Assembly (NCBI RefSeq): GCF_001650905.1
Contig: NZ_LXYG01000002.1
Location: 62,001 to 126,000 of the forward strand
Reading direction: 5' to 3'
Origin: Balneola sp. EhC07
GTDB taxonomy: Bacteria; Bacteroidota; Rhodothermia; Balneolales; Balneolaceae
DNA length: 64,000 nucleotides
The position numbers and the translations under genes are program-made. Position 1 is the first letter of the stretch. Every line of letters starts with the position of its first letter. Shown here piece after piece: positions 9,350 through 18,698 of this stretch. The notes beneath the pieces were generated by a model. The model was not told the origin of the DNA. It saw only the letters and a program-made list of their open reading frames with translations, and ran no database searches.

Positions 9350-9930
9350 TAATTGGCCTTAAGTTTTTGAATAGTATCTCTGATTTTTGCAGCTTTCTCG
9401 TAGTTTTCTGCTTCAATTGCTTCTTTCAGTGCCTGATTAAGTTCTTCAAGTCTGGATAAACCTTTCTTTACCGGCTCTTCGATCTCAACATTCAAAGCTT
9501 CTTCCAATGTAGTTGAATCAGGTTCTGTAGAAATTCCTGCTTCTCTTAAAACACTGTTCGAAACAAAAATATCTGAACCAAATCTCACAGCGAGTGCAAT
9601 AGCGTCGCTCGGGCGAGCATCCAGTTCTACAATTTCACCGTCCCTATCCATTACAACCTGTGCATAAAATGTCCCTTCTGATAACTCATTTACAAAAATA
9701 TATTGGATCTCTGCATTGAAACTGAGAATCATATTCTTTAAAAGATCATGAGTCATTGGTCGTGGTGGTTTTATATTCTCAAGCTCCAGAGCAATAGCTT
9801 GTGCTTCAAACGAACCAATAATGATAGGAAGTCGTCGATTACCTTTTACTTCGGATAGTATCAACGCATAAGCCCCTCCACTACTTGGGCTTGTTGATAA
9901 TCCTAAAATTTCCATTCTTATTTTCTTCAA
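9349..9930 (-). CDS. Bifunctional nuclease-family protein with UvrB/UvrC motif
   Basis: 193 residues. The N-terminal ~135 residues are a BFN (DUF151) domain, recognised by LPIIIGSFEAQAIALELE and by ELDARPSDAIALAVRFG. A related plant protein has RNase and DNase activity; bacterial roles are poorly defined. Residues ~158-190 form a UVR motif (helical hairpin, RLEELNQALKEAIEAENYE), found in UvrB/UvrC and in Clp adaptor proteins. It heads the operon with bshC and the folate enzyme, and is divergent from nuoA. Confidence 0.9.
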   Translation of the reverse strand: MKKIRMEILGLSTSPSSGGAYALILSEVKGNRRLPIIIGSFEAQAIALELENIKPPRPMTHDLLKNMILSFNAEIQYIFVNELSEGTFYAQVVMDRDGEIVELDARPSDAIALAVRFGSDIFVSNSVLREAGISTEPDSTTLEEALNVEIEEPVKKGLSRLEELNQALKEAIEAENYEKAAKIRDTIQKLKAN

Positions 9931-10088
9931 ACGATAACCTTTATGTACTTTTCTATAAATGTACGGTTTTTTATGTAAGTGTTAAACCGAATTGAATAGC
10001 TTTCGCGTTCATTTTATTTAGAATTATTCTTAATAAAAATTCCTGCTCATAAAAAGTAAATTTAAGCCTATATTCACGCCCGATTTCA

Positions 10089-10117
10089 TTGACATTGCCA
10101 AACATTGAGGCTAACTT
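10089..10117 (+). promoter_or_regulatory. Candidate promoter of the nuo operon
   Basis: TTGACA at 10089-10094 and TAACTT at 10112-10117 are spaced by 17 bases, about 30 bases before the nuoA ATG. The downstream element also approximates the Bacteroidota -7 motif TAnnTTTG (TAACTTTT). No mapping data exist here, so this is a sequence-based guess. Confidence 0.4.
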
Positions 10118-10147
10118 TTAGCTCATTAATTGTGACTTAATAATTCT

Positions 10148-10522
10148 ATGCTCGACAGTTATTTTCCTATTTTAATTCTTGCCGGTATCGCCATCGTTCT
10201 GGCTCTTCTACTAATGACTCTGTCAAGAATACTTGGCCCCTACCGTCCAAACAAGCACAAATTGAATCCATATGAAAGTGGAATGGATCCTGTTGGGGAA
10301 GCCCGTGAAAGATATTCGATCAGTTTTTATCTGGTCGCAATGGAATTTATCGTGTTCGATCTAGAGGTTGTATTTATCTATCCATGGGCAGTAAGATATT
10401 TAGATTTAGGACTTGGAACGTTCATTTCAATGATGGTATTTATAACTATACTTCTGATCGGTCTTTTATATACTTTGAAAAAAGGAACTTTAGACTGGGA
10501 TCTTAAAACAAATAAAATTTAG
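10148..10522 (+). CDS. nuoA: NADH-quinone oxidoreductase subunit A
   Basis: Small membrane subunit of complex I, next to the quinone-binding region. The 124-residue protein has three membrane helices (about 8-28, 66-88, 94-115). The loop after helix 1 holds the conserved [11 protein letters not shown] stretch, and helix 2 is preceded by the conserved [17 protein letters not shown] sequence with its acidic residues. It is the first gene of nuoABCDEFGH, and nuoB starts 8 bases after its stop. Confidence 0.96.
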   Translation: MLDSYFPILILAGIAIVLALLLMTLSRILGPYRPNKHKLNPYESGMDPVGEARERYSISFYLVAMEFIVFDLEVVFIYPWAVRYLDLGLGTFISMMVFITILLIGLLYTLKKGTLDWDLKTNKI

Positions 10523-10530
10523 AGTTTATA

Positions 10531-11013
10531 ATGGGAATTGAATCCGCACTTGGTGAAGGTTATTTAACCACCCGCTTAGACAAATTAATAAATTGGGGAC
10601 GCGCAAATGCTGCATGGCCAATGCCAATGGGTTTAGCTTGTTGCGCTATTGAGATGATGGCTTTTGCAGGTCCGAAGTATGATGTATCCCGATTTGGGTC
10701 AGAAGTGTTTCGCTTCTCCCCTCGTCAAAGTGATGTAATGATCGTTGCAGGTTGGACTACCTATAAAATGTCACATGCGATTCGCAGAATCTGGGATCAA
10801 ATGCCTGATCCGAAATGGTGTATCGCAATGGGAGCCTGTGCTTCTACCGGTGGAATGCACAGATGCTACGGAGTAGTTCAGGGAGTAGATAATTTCCTTC
10901 CTGTTGATGCTTACGTTTCCGGCTGCCCACCAAGACCGGATGCTGTAATACACGCACTAATGAAAATTCAAGACAAAATTAAAACAGAACATTCTGTTCT
11001 TTTGGATACCTAG
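10531..11013 (+). CDS. nuoB: NADH-quinone oxidoreductase subunit B (N2 cluster)
   Basis: Peripheral-arm subunit that carries the terminal [4Fe-4S] cluster N2, the donor to quinone. The 160 residues include the tandem Cys37-Cys38 ([10 protein letters not shown]), Cys103 (GACAS) and Cys132 (SGCPPRPD), the four N2 ligands. The protein is otherwise of standard length. It lies between nuoA and nuoC with very short gaps, as expected for a co-transcribed complex. Confidence 0.97.
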   Translation: MGIESALGEGYLTTRLDKLINWGRANAAWPMPMGLACCAIEMMAFAGPKYDVSRFGSEVFRFSPRQSDVMIVAGWTTYKMSHAIRRIWDQMPDPKWCIAMGACASTGGMHRCYGVVQGVDNFLPVDAYVSGCPPRPDAVIHALMKIQDKIKTEHSVLLDT

Positions 11014-11016
11014 TCT

Positions 11017-11529
11017 ATGAGCTTAGAATTAAATGACACTTTACAAACTCTGGTAGATGGACTTACAGAAAATTTTTCTGATAAGCTTATAGAAGTCTAT
11101 CAAAGTAGCGGAGACACTTTTGTACGGGTTGAAGCTGATTCAATTCTGGAAATATCAAAATATCTTAAAAAGAAGCAGCATTTTGTTTTCCTTTGCGATG
11201 TTTTTGGTAACGATCGCTACACTTCTGACGAGCGCTTTGAAGTTGTTTATAACCTTATGAACCTTCGTACACAAACCAGAGTATTTATTAAAGTTCGTGT
11301 AGAAGAAGAAAACCCAACATTAGAATCAGTTTCTTCGGTTTGGAAGGCTGCAGGTTGGAACGAACGCGAAGTTTACGATATGTTCGGAGTTCGTTTTGAA
11401 AACCACCCTGATCTAAGAAGAATATTTATGCCTGAAGATTTTGAGTATTTCCCGATGAGAAAAGAATTTCCTCTTTTGGGAATTCCGGGATCGATAGAAT
11501 TGCCGAACACAACACCAGATACGGAGTAA
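11017..11529 (+). CDS. nuoC: NADH-quinone oxidoreductase subunit C
   Basis: Peripheral-arm (30-kDa type) subunit without cofactors. The 170-residue protein has the family signature ERFEVVYNLMNL (about residues 72-83), followed by SVWKAAGWNEREVYDMFGV and the C-terminal HPDLRRIFMPEDFEYFPMRK. It is a separate gene, not fused to nuoD as in enterobacteria; nuoD follows after 5 bases. Confidence 0.96.
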   Translation: MSLELNDTLQTLVDGLTENFSDKLIEVYQSSGDTFVRVEADSILEISKYLKKKQHFVFLCDVFGNDRYTSDERFEVVYNLMNLRTQTRVFIKVRVEEENPTLESVSSVWKAAGWNEREVYDMFGVRFENHPDLRRIFMPEDFEYFPMRKEFPLLGIPGSIELPNTTPDTE

Positions 11530-11534
11530 GGCAT

Positions 11535-12827
11535 ATGAAAGTAACAGATATTAACAGTAGAGTAAATCCGCAGTTTCAGGAGAAACATCAGCGTAGTATA
11601 TATAAAAGTCTTGAAGACAAACATACTACTATTGAAGATGTGGATATCGATGATCCATTAAATGCCAAGATGATCCTGAATATGGGTCCTCAGCATCCTG
11701 CAACTCACGGAGTTCTTCGTTTAGTACTTCAATTGCGTGGAGAAACCATCGAGAAAACAAAACTTGATATTGGATATCTACACAGAGGCGTTGAAAAAAT
11801 TGCTGAGAACAAAACGTATCAGGAGTTTATGCCATACACGGATCGTATGGATTACCTCTCTCCTTACAGCAATAATGTTGCGCTTTGTTTGGCTGTCGAA
11901 AAAATTGCAAGTGTTGAAGTACCCGACCGCGCTCAATATATAAGGATGATCGGTTGTGAATTGGCACGAATGTCCTCTCACCTTCTTTGGTTGGGAACAA
12001 TGGTTATGGATGCCGGAGCAATTTCCTTCTTTATCTGGACGTTCCGTGAGCGTGAAAAGATCTATGATATTATGGATCAGATCGCAGGACACAGATTTAC
12101 GGTTTCGCATTCCAGAATTGGTGGTGTTGCTAATGATTTGACCAGTGACGCTTCTGCAATCATCAAAGAGTTCATCACTAAGTTCCCGCAAGAGCTTAAA
12201 GACTGGCATGGACTTTTAGACCGAAACAGAATCTTCATCGACAGAAACGAGAATGTTGGTGTTCTGGAAACTGACAAAGCTCTGGATATTGGAGCAACGG
12301 GACCAGTTTTAAGAGCTTCGGGTTTTGCTGTTGATCAACGAATTATTACTCCATATTCGAAATATGACGAAGTAGAATTTGAAGTTCCTACTCGTTTAGA
12401 AGGCGATAATCTTGCCAGATACTTTGTGCGTATGGAAGAAATGAAAGAAAGTATCAGAATTATTCAGCAGTGTTTAGATAAAATGCCTAAAGGCCCGATC
12501 AGATCTAACAATGCTAAACATGCCTACCCTTCAAAAGATGAGGTTTATTACTCGATGGAAGGTATGATTCACGACTTTATGATGACCGATACAGGAATTT
12601 GTCCGCCTGCCGGAGCAGAATGCTACCATGCTGTAGAGTCTCCAAAAGGCGAGCTTGGATATTACATTCAAAGTGACGGAACCGGACATCCCTGGAGAAT
12701 TAAAATTAATACTCCTTCATTCAGAAACCTGCAGGTACTCGAAAACATCCTCGATGGAGAGATGGTTGCTGATACTGTAGTTGTGATTGGTGGAGTTGAC
12801 CCTGTAATGGGAGAAGCAGATAAATAA
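11535..12827 (+). CDS. nuoD: NADH-quinone oxidoreductase subunit D
   Basis: 49-kDa type subunit forming the quinone pocket with NuoB. The 430-residue protein has an extra ~45-residue N-terminal stretch before the conserved LNMGPQHPATHGVLRLVL (about residues 49-66), which contains the HxxTH-type loop near the quinone head. The following DIGYLHRGVEKIAE is also conserved. The C-terminus ends in DPVMGEADK instead of the usual DR. Its stop overlaps the start of nuoE (TAATG). Confidence 0.97.
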   Translation: MKVTDINSRVNPQFQEKHQRSIYKSLEDKHTTIEDVDIDDPLNAKMILNMGPQHPATHGVLRLVLQLRGETIEKTKLDIGYLHRGVEKIAENKTYQEFMPYTDRMDYLSPYSNNVALCLAVEKIASVEVPDRAQYIRMIGCELARMSSHLLWLGTMVMDAGAISFFIWTFREREKIYDIMDQIAGHRFTVSHSRIGGVANDLTSDASAIIKEFITKFPQELKDWHGLLDRNRIFIDRNENVGVLETDKALDIGATGPVLRASGFAVDQRIITPYSKYDEVEFEVPTRLEGDNLARYFVRMEEMKESIRIIQQCLDKMPKGPIRSNNAKHAYPSKDEVYYSMEGMIHDFMMTDTGICPPAGAECYHAVESPKGELGYYIQSDGTGHPWRIKINTPSFRNLQVLENILDGEMVADTVVVIGGVDPVMGEADK

Positions 12828-13366
12828 TGGCGAATAACTACGAATTCACCCCGGAAGATTTAAAAGAGATTGAGACTATCAAAGCTAAGTTCCCGGAAGT
12901 AATGCCGGCTACTTTACCTACTCTTTGGGTTGCTCAACGAAGATTTGGACATGTGGAACCTGAAGTACAGCATTTGGTTGCTGAGACTTTAGACCTGCCC
13001 GTTTCCCACGTACACGGTGTTGCAACTTTCTATACTCAGTATTACAAAGAGAAAATGGGCAAGTATGTACTTGATGTATGTACTACAACAAGTTGCCAGC
13101 TTTGTGGCGGATATGATATGCTTCATTATCTTGAAAATAAACTTGGCATTAAAGCAGGTGAAACTACCAAAGACGGAATGTTTAGCATCCAATCTGTGGA
13201 ATGTTTAGGAGCTTGTGGATATGCTCCAATGATGCAGATCACAAACGATGTGTATGTAAACAATCTTACAGAAGAAAAGCTTGATGAAGTTATTGAAAGC
13301 TTGAAAGCAGATAAAATGCCTGAATTTGAATCGGTTGGTATGCCACAACACACGGAAAGGAGTTAA
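12827..13366 (+). CDS. nuoE: NADH-quinone oxidoreductase subunit E ([2Fe-2S] N1a)
   Basis: 24-kDa type thioredoxin-fold subunit. The [2Fe-2S] ligands are visible: Cys85 and Cys90 in CTTTSC, Cys126 and Cys130 in ECLGACGYAP. The 179 residues match the family. It works with NuoF and NuoG in the NADH dehydrogenase module. The start overlaps the nuoD stop. Confidence 0.96.
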   Translation: MANNYEFTPEDLKEIETIKAKFPEVMPATLPTLWVAQRRFGHVEPEVQHLVAETLDLPVSHVHGVATFYTQYYKEKMGKYVLDVCTTTSCQLCGGYDMLHYLENKLGIKAGETTKDGMFSIQSVECLGACGYAPMMQITNDVYVNNLTEEKLDEVIESLKADKMPEFESVGMPQHTERS

Positions 13367-13369
13367 GAA

Positions 13370-14653
13370 ATGTCATTCGATTGGAAATCATATACTCCCG
13401 TAATTATCCCGGATACCCCAAATCTTCATGAGATCGACGTTTACACCAAAAATGGTGGTTATGACTCTCTAAAAAAGGTTTTGTCTAACGATTGGGATCC
13501 TGAAAAAGTAATTAATGAAGTTAAAGCTGCAAATATCCGTGGACGTGGTGGTGCAGGATTTAATGCAGGCTTAAAGTGGTCTTTTATGCCGAAACCTGAC
13601 GGCGGACCAAGATATTTAGCTTGTAATGGTGATGAATCAGAGCCGGGTACTTTTAAAGACCGAAAGATATTCGAATACAATCCTCATCTTTTCATTGAAG
13701 GAGCTCTTATTGCAGCTTATGCAATGCAGTGTTCCGCCATTTATGTATACATCCGTGGAGAGTATTACTCCTGGATAAAGATGATGGAGAAAGCTCTTAA
13801 AGATGCTTACGACAAAGGCTTTATCGGAAAGAATATACTTGATTCCGGATTTGATGTGGAATTTCATGTTACTGGCGGAGCAGGAGCTTACATCTGTGGT
13901 GAAGAAACTTCCATGCTTGAATCTCTGGAAGGAAAACGTGGATATCCAAGAGTTAAACCTCCCTTCCCTGCTCAAAAAGGATTATGGGGACGTCCAACCA
14001 CAATCAACAATATTGAAACACTTGCGTGTGTGCCATTGGTAATTAAAAATGGTGCTGATTGGTTTTCCGGAATCGGAGCAGAAACTCATCCCGGACCGGT
14101 TCTTTATGGAATTTCAGGACATGTTAACCGACCCGGAGTTTATGAATTACCAACAGGAATGCCTGTTCTCACTTTGATCGAAGAAGTTGCCGGTGGAATG
14201 AGAAACGGAAAGAAACTTAAAGGATTGATTCCCGGTGGTTCTTCCACTCCTATTCTTAGAGGTGATGCTCTTGATGGAGTTAATATGGATGCTGATTCAT
14301 TGCGTGAAGCCGGTTCTATGATGGGAACTGCAGGAATGATCGTGATGGATGAAGATACTGACATGGTTGAAATGCTGTGGAGAATTTCTCATTTCTATCA
14401 TCATGAGTCCTGTGGACAATGTACTCCATGTCGTGAAGGAACCGGTTGGTTAGAAAAGATCTTATTGAAGATCAGAAACGGTGACGGCGAGATCAGAGAT
14501 CTTGAATTATTGATCGATCTTTGTTCACAGATGGAAGGACGGACTATTTGTGCGCTTGCTGATGCTGCTGCATGGCCGGTGCGTTATACTATTGACAGAT
14601 TTAGAGACGAATTTGAAGCTCGGTGCAAAAAAAGTACATATGCACTTGCTTAA
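13370..14653 (+). CDS. nuoF: NADH-quinone oxidoreductase subunit F (FMN, NADH site)
   Basis: 51-kDa type subunit that binds NADH and FMN and cluster N3. The glycine-rich FMN/NADH loop RGRGGAGFNAGLKW is at about residues 57-70, with NGDESEPGTFKDR at 86-98. The [4Fe-4S] ligands are Cys348, Cys351, Cys354 (SCGQCTPCREG) and Cys394 (TICALADAA). The length of 427 residues is standard. It is followed by a 64-base gap that contains an inverted repeat before nuoG. Confidence 0.97.
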   Translation: MSFDWKSYTPVIIPDTPNLHEIDVYTKNGGYDSLKKVLSNDWDPEKVINEVKAANIRGRGGAGFNAGLKWSFMPKPDGGPRYLACNGDESEPGTFKDRKIFEYNPHLFIEGALIAAYAMQCSAIYVYIRGEYYSWIKMMEKALKDAYDKGFIGKNILDSGFDVEFHVTGGAGAYICGEETSMLESLEGKRGYPRVKPPFPAQKGLWGRPTTINNIETLACVPLVIKNGADWFSGIGAETHPGPVLYGISGHVNRPGVYELPTGMPVLTLIEEVAGGMRNGKKLKGLIPGGSSTPILRGDALDGVNMDADSLREAGSMMGTAGMIVMDEDTDMVEMLWRISHFYHHESCGQCTPCREGTGWLEKILLKIRNGDGEIRDLELLIDLCSQMEGRTICALADAAAWPVRYTIDRFRDEFEARCKKSTYALA

Positions 14654-14670
14654 TTATCAACCACAAAGAA

Positions 14671-14702
14671 CACAGAGAAAAACAGCTTAGTGCCCTCTGT
14701 GG
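14671..14702 (+). repeat. Inverted repeat between nuoF and nuoG
   Basis: CACAGAG and CTCTGTG form a 7-bp stem around a 17-base loop between the nuoF stop and the nuoG start. It is not followed by a T-run, so it is more likely an mRNA-stability or repeat element than a terminator. Confidence 0.4.
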
Positions 14703-14717
14703 TTTAAATAAGAAATT

Positions 14718-16454
14718 ATGCCAGAAATATTTATAGACGGTAAACGATACGAATTTGAGGGCAAACCTAAATTGCTCCAGTTCATTTTGGATAATGGTAA
14801 AGAAGTACCATTCTTCTGCTACCACCCTGAAATGAGCGCGCCTGCAAATTGTCGCCAGTGTTATGTAAAAGTTGGAACTCCTGTACAGAATCGGGAAACA
14901 GGCGAATACGAACTGGATGAAAATGGTGAACGAGTTATTCGTTGGTTCCCTAAAATGCAGACATCTTGTAGCATGGAAATGACCGATGGAATGGTTGTTC
15001 ATACTCAGGAATCCAGCGAAGAAGTGGCACGTGCTCAAAAAGACACTATGGAGTTGATCCTGATCAACCACCCTCTTGATTGCCCGATTTGTGATCAAGC
15101 AGGAGAATGTCCTCTTCAAATTCAGACTTATAAATACGGACCTGAAGGCTCCCGTTTTGAAGTCAAGAAAGTTCATAAGCCTAAAAGAGTTGAACTTGGA
15201 CCAAGAGTAACTTTAGATGCGGAACGTTGTATCAACTGTACACGCTGTGTTAGATTTACTGAGGAGATTTCCGGTACACATCAGCTTACAATTGCTTCAA
15301 GGGGCGATAAAAACTATCCGATTACTGCTCCGGGAATGGAATTTGATGATCCATATTCTTTGAATACTGTTGATATTTGTCCCGTTGGAGCACTTACTTC
15401 TACCGATTTCAGATTTAAGGCTCGCGTTTGGGAAATGAATCAGACTCCAAGCATCGATATTACCGGAGGTAAAGGAACTAATGTTGATCTTTGGACTCGT
15501 GATAATTTGGTATTACGTCTTACTCCTCGTTACAATGAGAACGTGAATACTCACTGGATGCCTGATGAATCACGAATGGCTTACACAAAATTCAATGAGA
15601 ATCGTATTTCAAGACCTTCTATTAAAGCGGATGGTGATAATCAGATCAAAACTTCGTGGAACAATGCAATTGAGACATTTGCAGAAAAGCTTGAAGCTGT
15701 AAAACCTGCTGATGTTCTGGTATTAGGTTCAGCTCATGCATCTGTTGAGGAAAATTATGCTCTGATGAAAACATTCAGCACTTGGGGCGTAAATGATTTC
15801 CACTTCTCTCCTGATGTTAAAGAAGGTTTTGGTGATGATTTCTTATTAACGGACGATCAGGCTCCAAATACAAAAGGCGTTAAGGCTCTAGGTTTTTCTG
15901 AAACTTCAGCTGAAGATCTCAAAGCAGCAATTAAATCAGCAAAAGTTGTAGTACTGCTAAACGATGAATTAGTAGATCGTGGGGTACTTGGTTCTGAAGA
16001 TCTCAAAAAGCCATATGTAATTTCACTTGCTACTAACGAGACAGAAACATCAAAGTCAACAGATCTTGTTATTCCAATTACTTGTATTGCTGAACACGCT
16101 GCAAGTTATGTAAACGTAGAAGGTAGAATTCAACGCTCCCTTCCTGCGAAAGAAACCAAATACACTCATCGTAAATTGGATCTTGAGATGTCGGAGGGTC
16201 GACTTGATCGCTATGGAACCAATTTTGACAACTGGGTTAACGAAGATAACAAAGTTGATTGTACTCCAACCTGGGAGCTCATGAATAATCTTGGAAAGAG
16301 ATTAGGATTGTCTGTCCAATTTGGCACATCCAGAGAAATAATGGATGAGATCGCTTCTTCAAATTCTAGTTTTGAAGGTGTTAGTTATGAGAAAATGGAC
16401 GATGAAAACGGAATCCAGTTAACCGGAATGAATAAAGAAGAGGTATCTGCATAA
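14718..16454 (+). CDS. nuoG: NADH-quinone oxidoreductase subunit G, short form
   Basis: 75-kDa type subunit. The [2Fe-2S] ligands Cys34, Cys45, Cys48 and Cys84, the His118/Cys122/Cys125/Cys131 [4Fe-4S] site (HPLDCPICDQAGEC) and a second [4Fe-4S] site with Cys171, Cys174, Cys177 and Cys221 are all visible. The protein is only 578 residues, against about 900 in Escherichia coli. The molybdopterin-oxidoreductase-like C-terminal part is shortened but still recognisable (from about residue 240, TGGKGTNVDLWTRDN). The stop overlaps the nuoH ATG. Confidence 0.95.
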   Translation: MPEIFIDGKRYEFEGKPKLLQFILDNGKEVPFFCYHPEMSAPANCRQCYVKVGTPVQNRETGEYELDENGERVIRWFPKMQTSCSMEMTDGMVVHTQESSEEVARAQKDTMELILINHPLDCPICDQAGECPLQIQTYKYGPEGSRFEVKKVHKPKRVELGPRVTLDAERCINCTRCVRFTEEISGTHQLTIASRGDKNYPITAPGMEFDDPYSLNTVDICPVGALTSTDFRFKARVWEMNQTPSIDITGGKGTNVDLWTRDNLVLRLTPRYNENVNTHWMPDESRMAYTKFNENRISRPSIKADGDNQIKTSWNNAIETFAEKLEAVKPADVLVLGSAHASVEENYALMKTFSTWGVNDFHFSPDVKEGFGDDFLLTDDQAPNTKGVKALGFSETSAEDLKAAIKSAKVVVLLNDELVDRGVLGSEDLKKPYVISLATNETETSKSTDLVIPITCIAEHAASYVNVEGRIQRSLPAKETKYTHRKLDLEMSEGRLDRYGTNFDNWVNEDNKVDCTPTWELMNNLGKRLGLSVQFGTSREIMDEIASSNSSFEGVSYEKMDDENGIQLTGMNKEEVSA

Positions 16455-17479
16455 TGAATCCAGCTATTCTTGAAATCGGACCTTTAGCAATACCTGTTTG
16501 GGCAATCGTTCTCGGAGTTGGAATGATAAGTTATTTGAACTCAGCTGCTATTCTTGTTTATGCTGAGCGTAGAATCGCTGCTTTTATACAAAATCGTGTT
16601 GGACCGAATCGTGTTGGACCTTTCGGTTTACTACAACCTTTGGCTGATGTACTTAAGCTACTTTTAAAAGAAGATGTAACCCCTACTCACGGATACAAAA
16701 AACTTCACGCAATTGCTCCGATGATTCCGGTGATCACGGCATTGCTTTCTGTTGCAGTTATTCCTTTTGGTGCAGGTTTGTATGTAACCGATATTAATGC
16801 AGCTGTTCTGTATTTACTTGCTGTTGCTTCTCTTGGTGTTTATGGAGTAACGCTAGCGGGTTGGGCATCAAATAGTAAATATTCTCTTCTTGGTGGATTG
16901 AGAGCAGCGGCTCAAATGATAAGCTATGAACTGCCAATGGGAATGGCTGTTGCTTCTGTAATTTTGATGACAGGATCTCTCAGCTTAGTTGATATAGCAG
17001 AATCACAATCTATGTGGTGGAATTTCTTTGTAAATCCACTTGGTGCTGTGATCTTCATTATTTGTGCATTTGCAGAATCAAATCGTACTCCTTTTGATCT
17101 TGTAGAAGCAGAGCAGGAACTAGTTGGTGGCTTTCACACAGAGTACAGCTCTATGAAATTCGGAATGTTCTTTCTGGCTGAATACATGCACGTATTCATT
17201 GGAAGTATCTTAATAACAACGTTCTTCTTTGGTAGTTACCACCTTCCATTTGCTGATCTTTATATACCTGCAGACATGAATATATGGTTAAAAGGTATTT
17301 TGGATGTATCTGTATTTACCTTGAAAGTTTGCTTCTGGTGCTTTGTATTTATTTGGGTTCGTTGGACGATTCCACGCTTCAAATACAATCAGGTAATGAA
17401 ATTGGGTTGGGCAAGATTACTTCCTCTCAGTATCATTAACTTTATGGTGATAGCAACTATCATGTACTTCACCAACTGA
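16454..17479 (+). CDS. nuoH: NADH-quinone oxidoreductase subunit H
   Basis: Membrane subunit at the junction with the peripheral arm, contributing to the quinone channel. The 341-residue protein has about eight membrane helices. Signature loops include [20 protein letters not shown] (near residue 38) and the [19 protein letters not shown] loop near residue 208. It is the last gene of this nuo block: a strong terminator follows, and nuoI to nuoN are not in the window. Confidence 0.97.
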   Translation: MNPAILEIGPLAIPVWAIVLGVGMISYLNSAAILVYAERRIAAFIQNRVGPNRVGPFGLLQPLADVLKLLLKEDVTPTHGYKKLHAIAPMIPVITALLSVAVIPFGAGLYVTDINAAVLYLLAVASLGVYGVTLAGWASNSKYSLLGGLRAAAQMISYELPMGMAVASVILMTGSLSLVDIAESQSMWWNFFVNPLGAVIFIICAFAESNRTPFDLVEAEQELVGGFHTEYSSMKFGMFFLAEYMHVFIGSILITTFFFGSYHLPFADLYIPADMNIWLKGILDVSVFTLKVCFWCFVFIWVRWTIPRFKYNQVMKLGWARLLPLSIINFMVIATIMYFTN

Positions 17480-17506
17480 AATTAGACATCAAATTTCGCT
17501 CTTCGT

Positions 17507-17540
17507 AACCCTGGTTCTTAATTGAGTCAGGGTTTTTTTG
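17507..17540 (+). terminator. Rho-independent terminator after nuoH
   Basis: AACCCTG (17507-17513) pairs with CAGGGTT (17528-17534), followed by a T-run (GGTTTTTTTG). It ends the nuoABCDEFGH transcript. Confidence 0.85.
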
Positions 17541-17563
17541 ATCACTGATTTTTTCCCTTTTCT

Positions 17564-17617
17564 CACCTTTCACCTTTCACCTTTCACCTTTCACCTTTCA
17601 CCTTTCACCTTTCACCT
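17564..17617. repeat. 7-bp tandem repeat (CACCTTT)n
   Basis: Seven perfect CACCTTT units plus a partial one, directly after the nuoH terminator. No coding frame uses it. The units are perfect, so the number may vary between strains by slippage. Confidence 0.95.
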
Positions 17618-17727
17618 AAAATATCGCATCAATTGCCTAACCCAAACATGTGATAACAACCTTGTTTGCAGTTAGATAAATTCTTTCAGGCTTTAAAAAA
17701 GAAGTCTTAACATTAACGGAGTAAGTC

Positions 17728-18252
17728 ATGAAACATTCAAAATCTTTATTACCACTACTTTCAATATTATTACTAACTCAAGCATGTACTATAACAAATG
17801 AAGGTCCACGTGGACCACAAGGAAATGACGGTGCAGACGGAGTTCAAATTTATTCTAGTACAAGTACAATTTTCGCTGATGACTTTGACATCGTTGATGA
17901 ATTTGTTTCTATAAATGAATTCGAATGGGACTTGCTGGATGAATCTACTGTGGATGAAGGATTAGTTCTTGGCTATTTACAGTTTGAAGGAACTACTTCA
18001 TGGCACGCATTGCCTTTCAGCACTCCTTTTGAGAATGATCTTGTAAACCTCAGATATGTGTTTGATATAAACAGTTTCGATCTTTTATTAGAAGGTGAGG
18101 TTGCTGATAATAATGAAGTAAATGAAGATCTCTTTGATGGAGATGTATTACGAGTAGTTGCCATCCCCCCTTCATTGTTATTCAAAAGCAAAGGTCTAGA
18201 TTACAGAAACTACAATCAGGTTGCTGAATTTTATGGATTAGATGATGAATAA
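17728..18252 (+). CDS. Small lipoprotein with collagen-like segment
   Basis: 174-residue predicted lipoprotein. Signal peptide with lipobox LTQAC (Cys20), then a short collagen-like GPRGPQGNDGADG segment (Gly every third residue, about five triplets), then an acidic beta-rich domain of about 130 residues. Similar proteins are frequent in marine Bacteroidota and often annotated as collagen-like; function is unknown. It is a single-gene transcript, bounded by a microsatellite upstream and a terminator downstream. GGAG ahead of the ATG (ACGGAGTAAGTC) is one of the clearer ribosome-binding sites in the window. Confidence 0.8.
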   Translation: MKHSKSLLPLLSILLLTQACTITNEGPRGPQGNDGADGVQIYSSTSTIFADDFDIVDEFVSINEFEWDLLDESTVDEGLVLGYLQFEGTTSWHALPFSTPFENDLVNLRYVFDINSFDLLLEGEVADNNEVNEDLFDGDVLRVVAIPPSLLFKSKGLDYRNYNQVAEFYGLDDE

Positions 18253-18287
18253 TTCCTGATTCAAATAATTACATTTTTTTCTTAATT

Positions 18288-18320
18288 GGCTGTGCATTTG
18301 CATGGCCTTTTTATTTTCTT
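18288..18320 (+). terminator. Terminator after collagen-like lipoprotein
   Basis: GGCTGTGCA and TGCATGGCC form a stem with two G-U pairs, followed by a T-rich run. It covers the ATG at 18302, which is therefore unlikely to be the start of the following cupin gene. Confidence 0.65.
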
Positions 18321-18325
18321 TCAGG

Positions 18326-18694
18326 ATGAGTAATTCAATTAATCTGCTGAAGAAATTTAGCCAGTTCAACGACCAATGGTCTCCGAAAATCATCGCAGAG
18401 TGCAACGGGCAACTTATAAAACTCGCAAAGATCGAAGGTGAATTTGTTTGGCACAATCACCCGGACGAAGATGAAGTTTTCTTTATAGTAAAAGGTAAAC
18501 TATTGCTTAAATTCAGAGACAAAGATGTACATCTTAAAGAAGGTGAATTATATGTAGTTCCAAAAGGTGTCGACCATTTCCCTGTCGCTGACAAAGAATG
18601 CTGGGTAATGTTGATAGAACCTAAAGGTACTAAACATACCGGTGAGACTGATTTTGAACTTTCTGTTGATGAAAAAGATCAGAAGTGGATCTAA
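18326..18694 (+). CDS. Cupin-domain protein
   Basis: Small cytoplasmic protein of 122 residues with a single cupin barrel. The metal-binding motifs are visible: WHNHPDEDEVFFIVKG (His, His, Glu) and the second motif PKGVDHFP (His). The ATG at 18326 is preferred to that at 18302 because the latter lies within the terminator hairpin and because the protein then begins MSNSINLLKKF, typical of this family. Function is unknown; members bind small ligands or act as sugar or acid isomerases or dioxygenases. Confidence 0.85.
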   Translation: MSNSINLLKKFSQFNDQWSPKIIAECNGQLIKLAKIEGEFVWHNHPDEDEVFFIVKGKLLLKFRDKDVHLKEGELYVVPKGVDHFPVADKECWVMLIEPKGTKHTGETDFELSVDEKDQKWI

Positions 18695-18698
18695 ATAT

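Noticed and set aside
14671-14702. Terminator between nuoF and nuoG
   Set aside because: No T-run, and termination would split complex I; kept only as an inverted repeat.
17564-17617. CRISPR-like tandem array
   Set aside because: Perfect 7-base units without spacers; simple microsatellite, no cas genes.
18302-18325. Start of cupin gene at 18302
   Set aside because: This ATG is inside the terminator hairpin of the previous gene; the ATG at 18326 is better.
18642-18698. Upstream ATG for the unknown protein at 18699
   Set aside because: It would overlap the cupin gene by 53 bases; the start at 18699 is cleaner.
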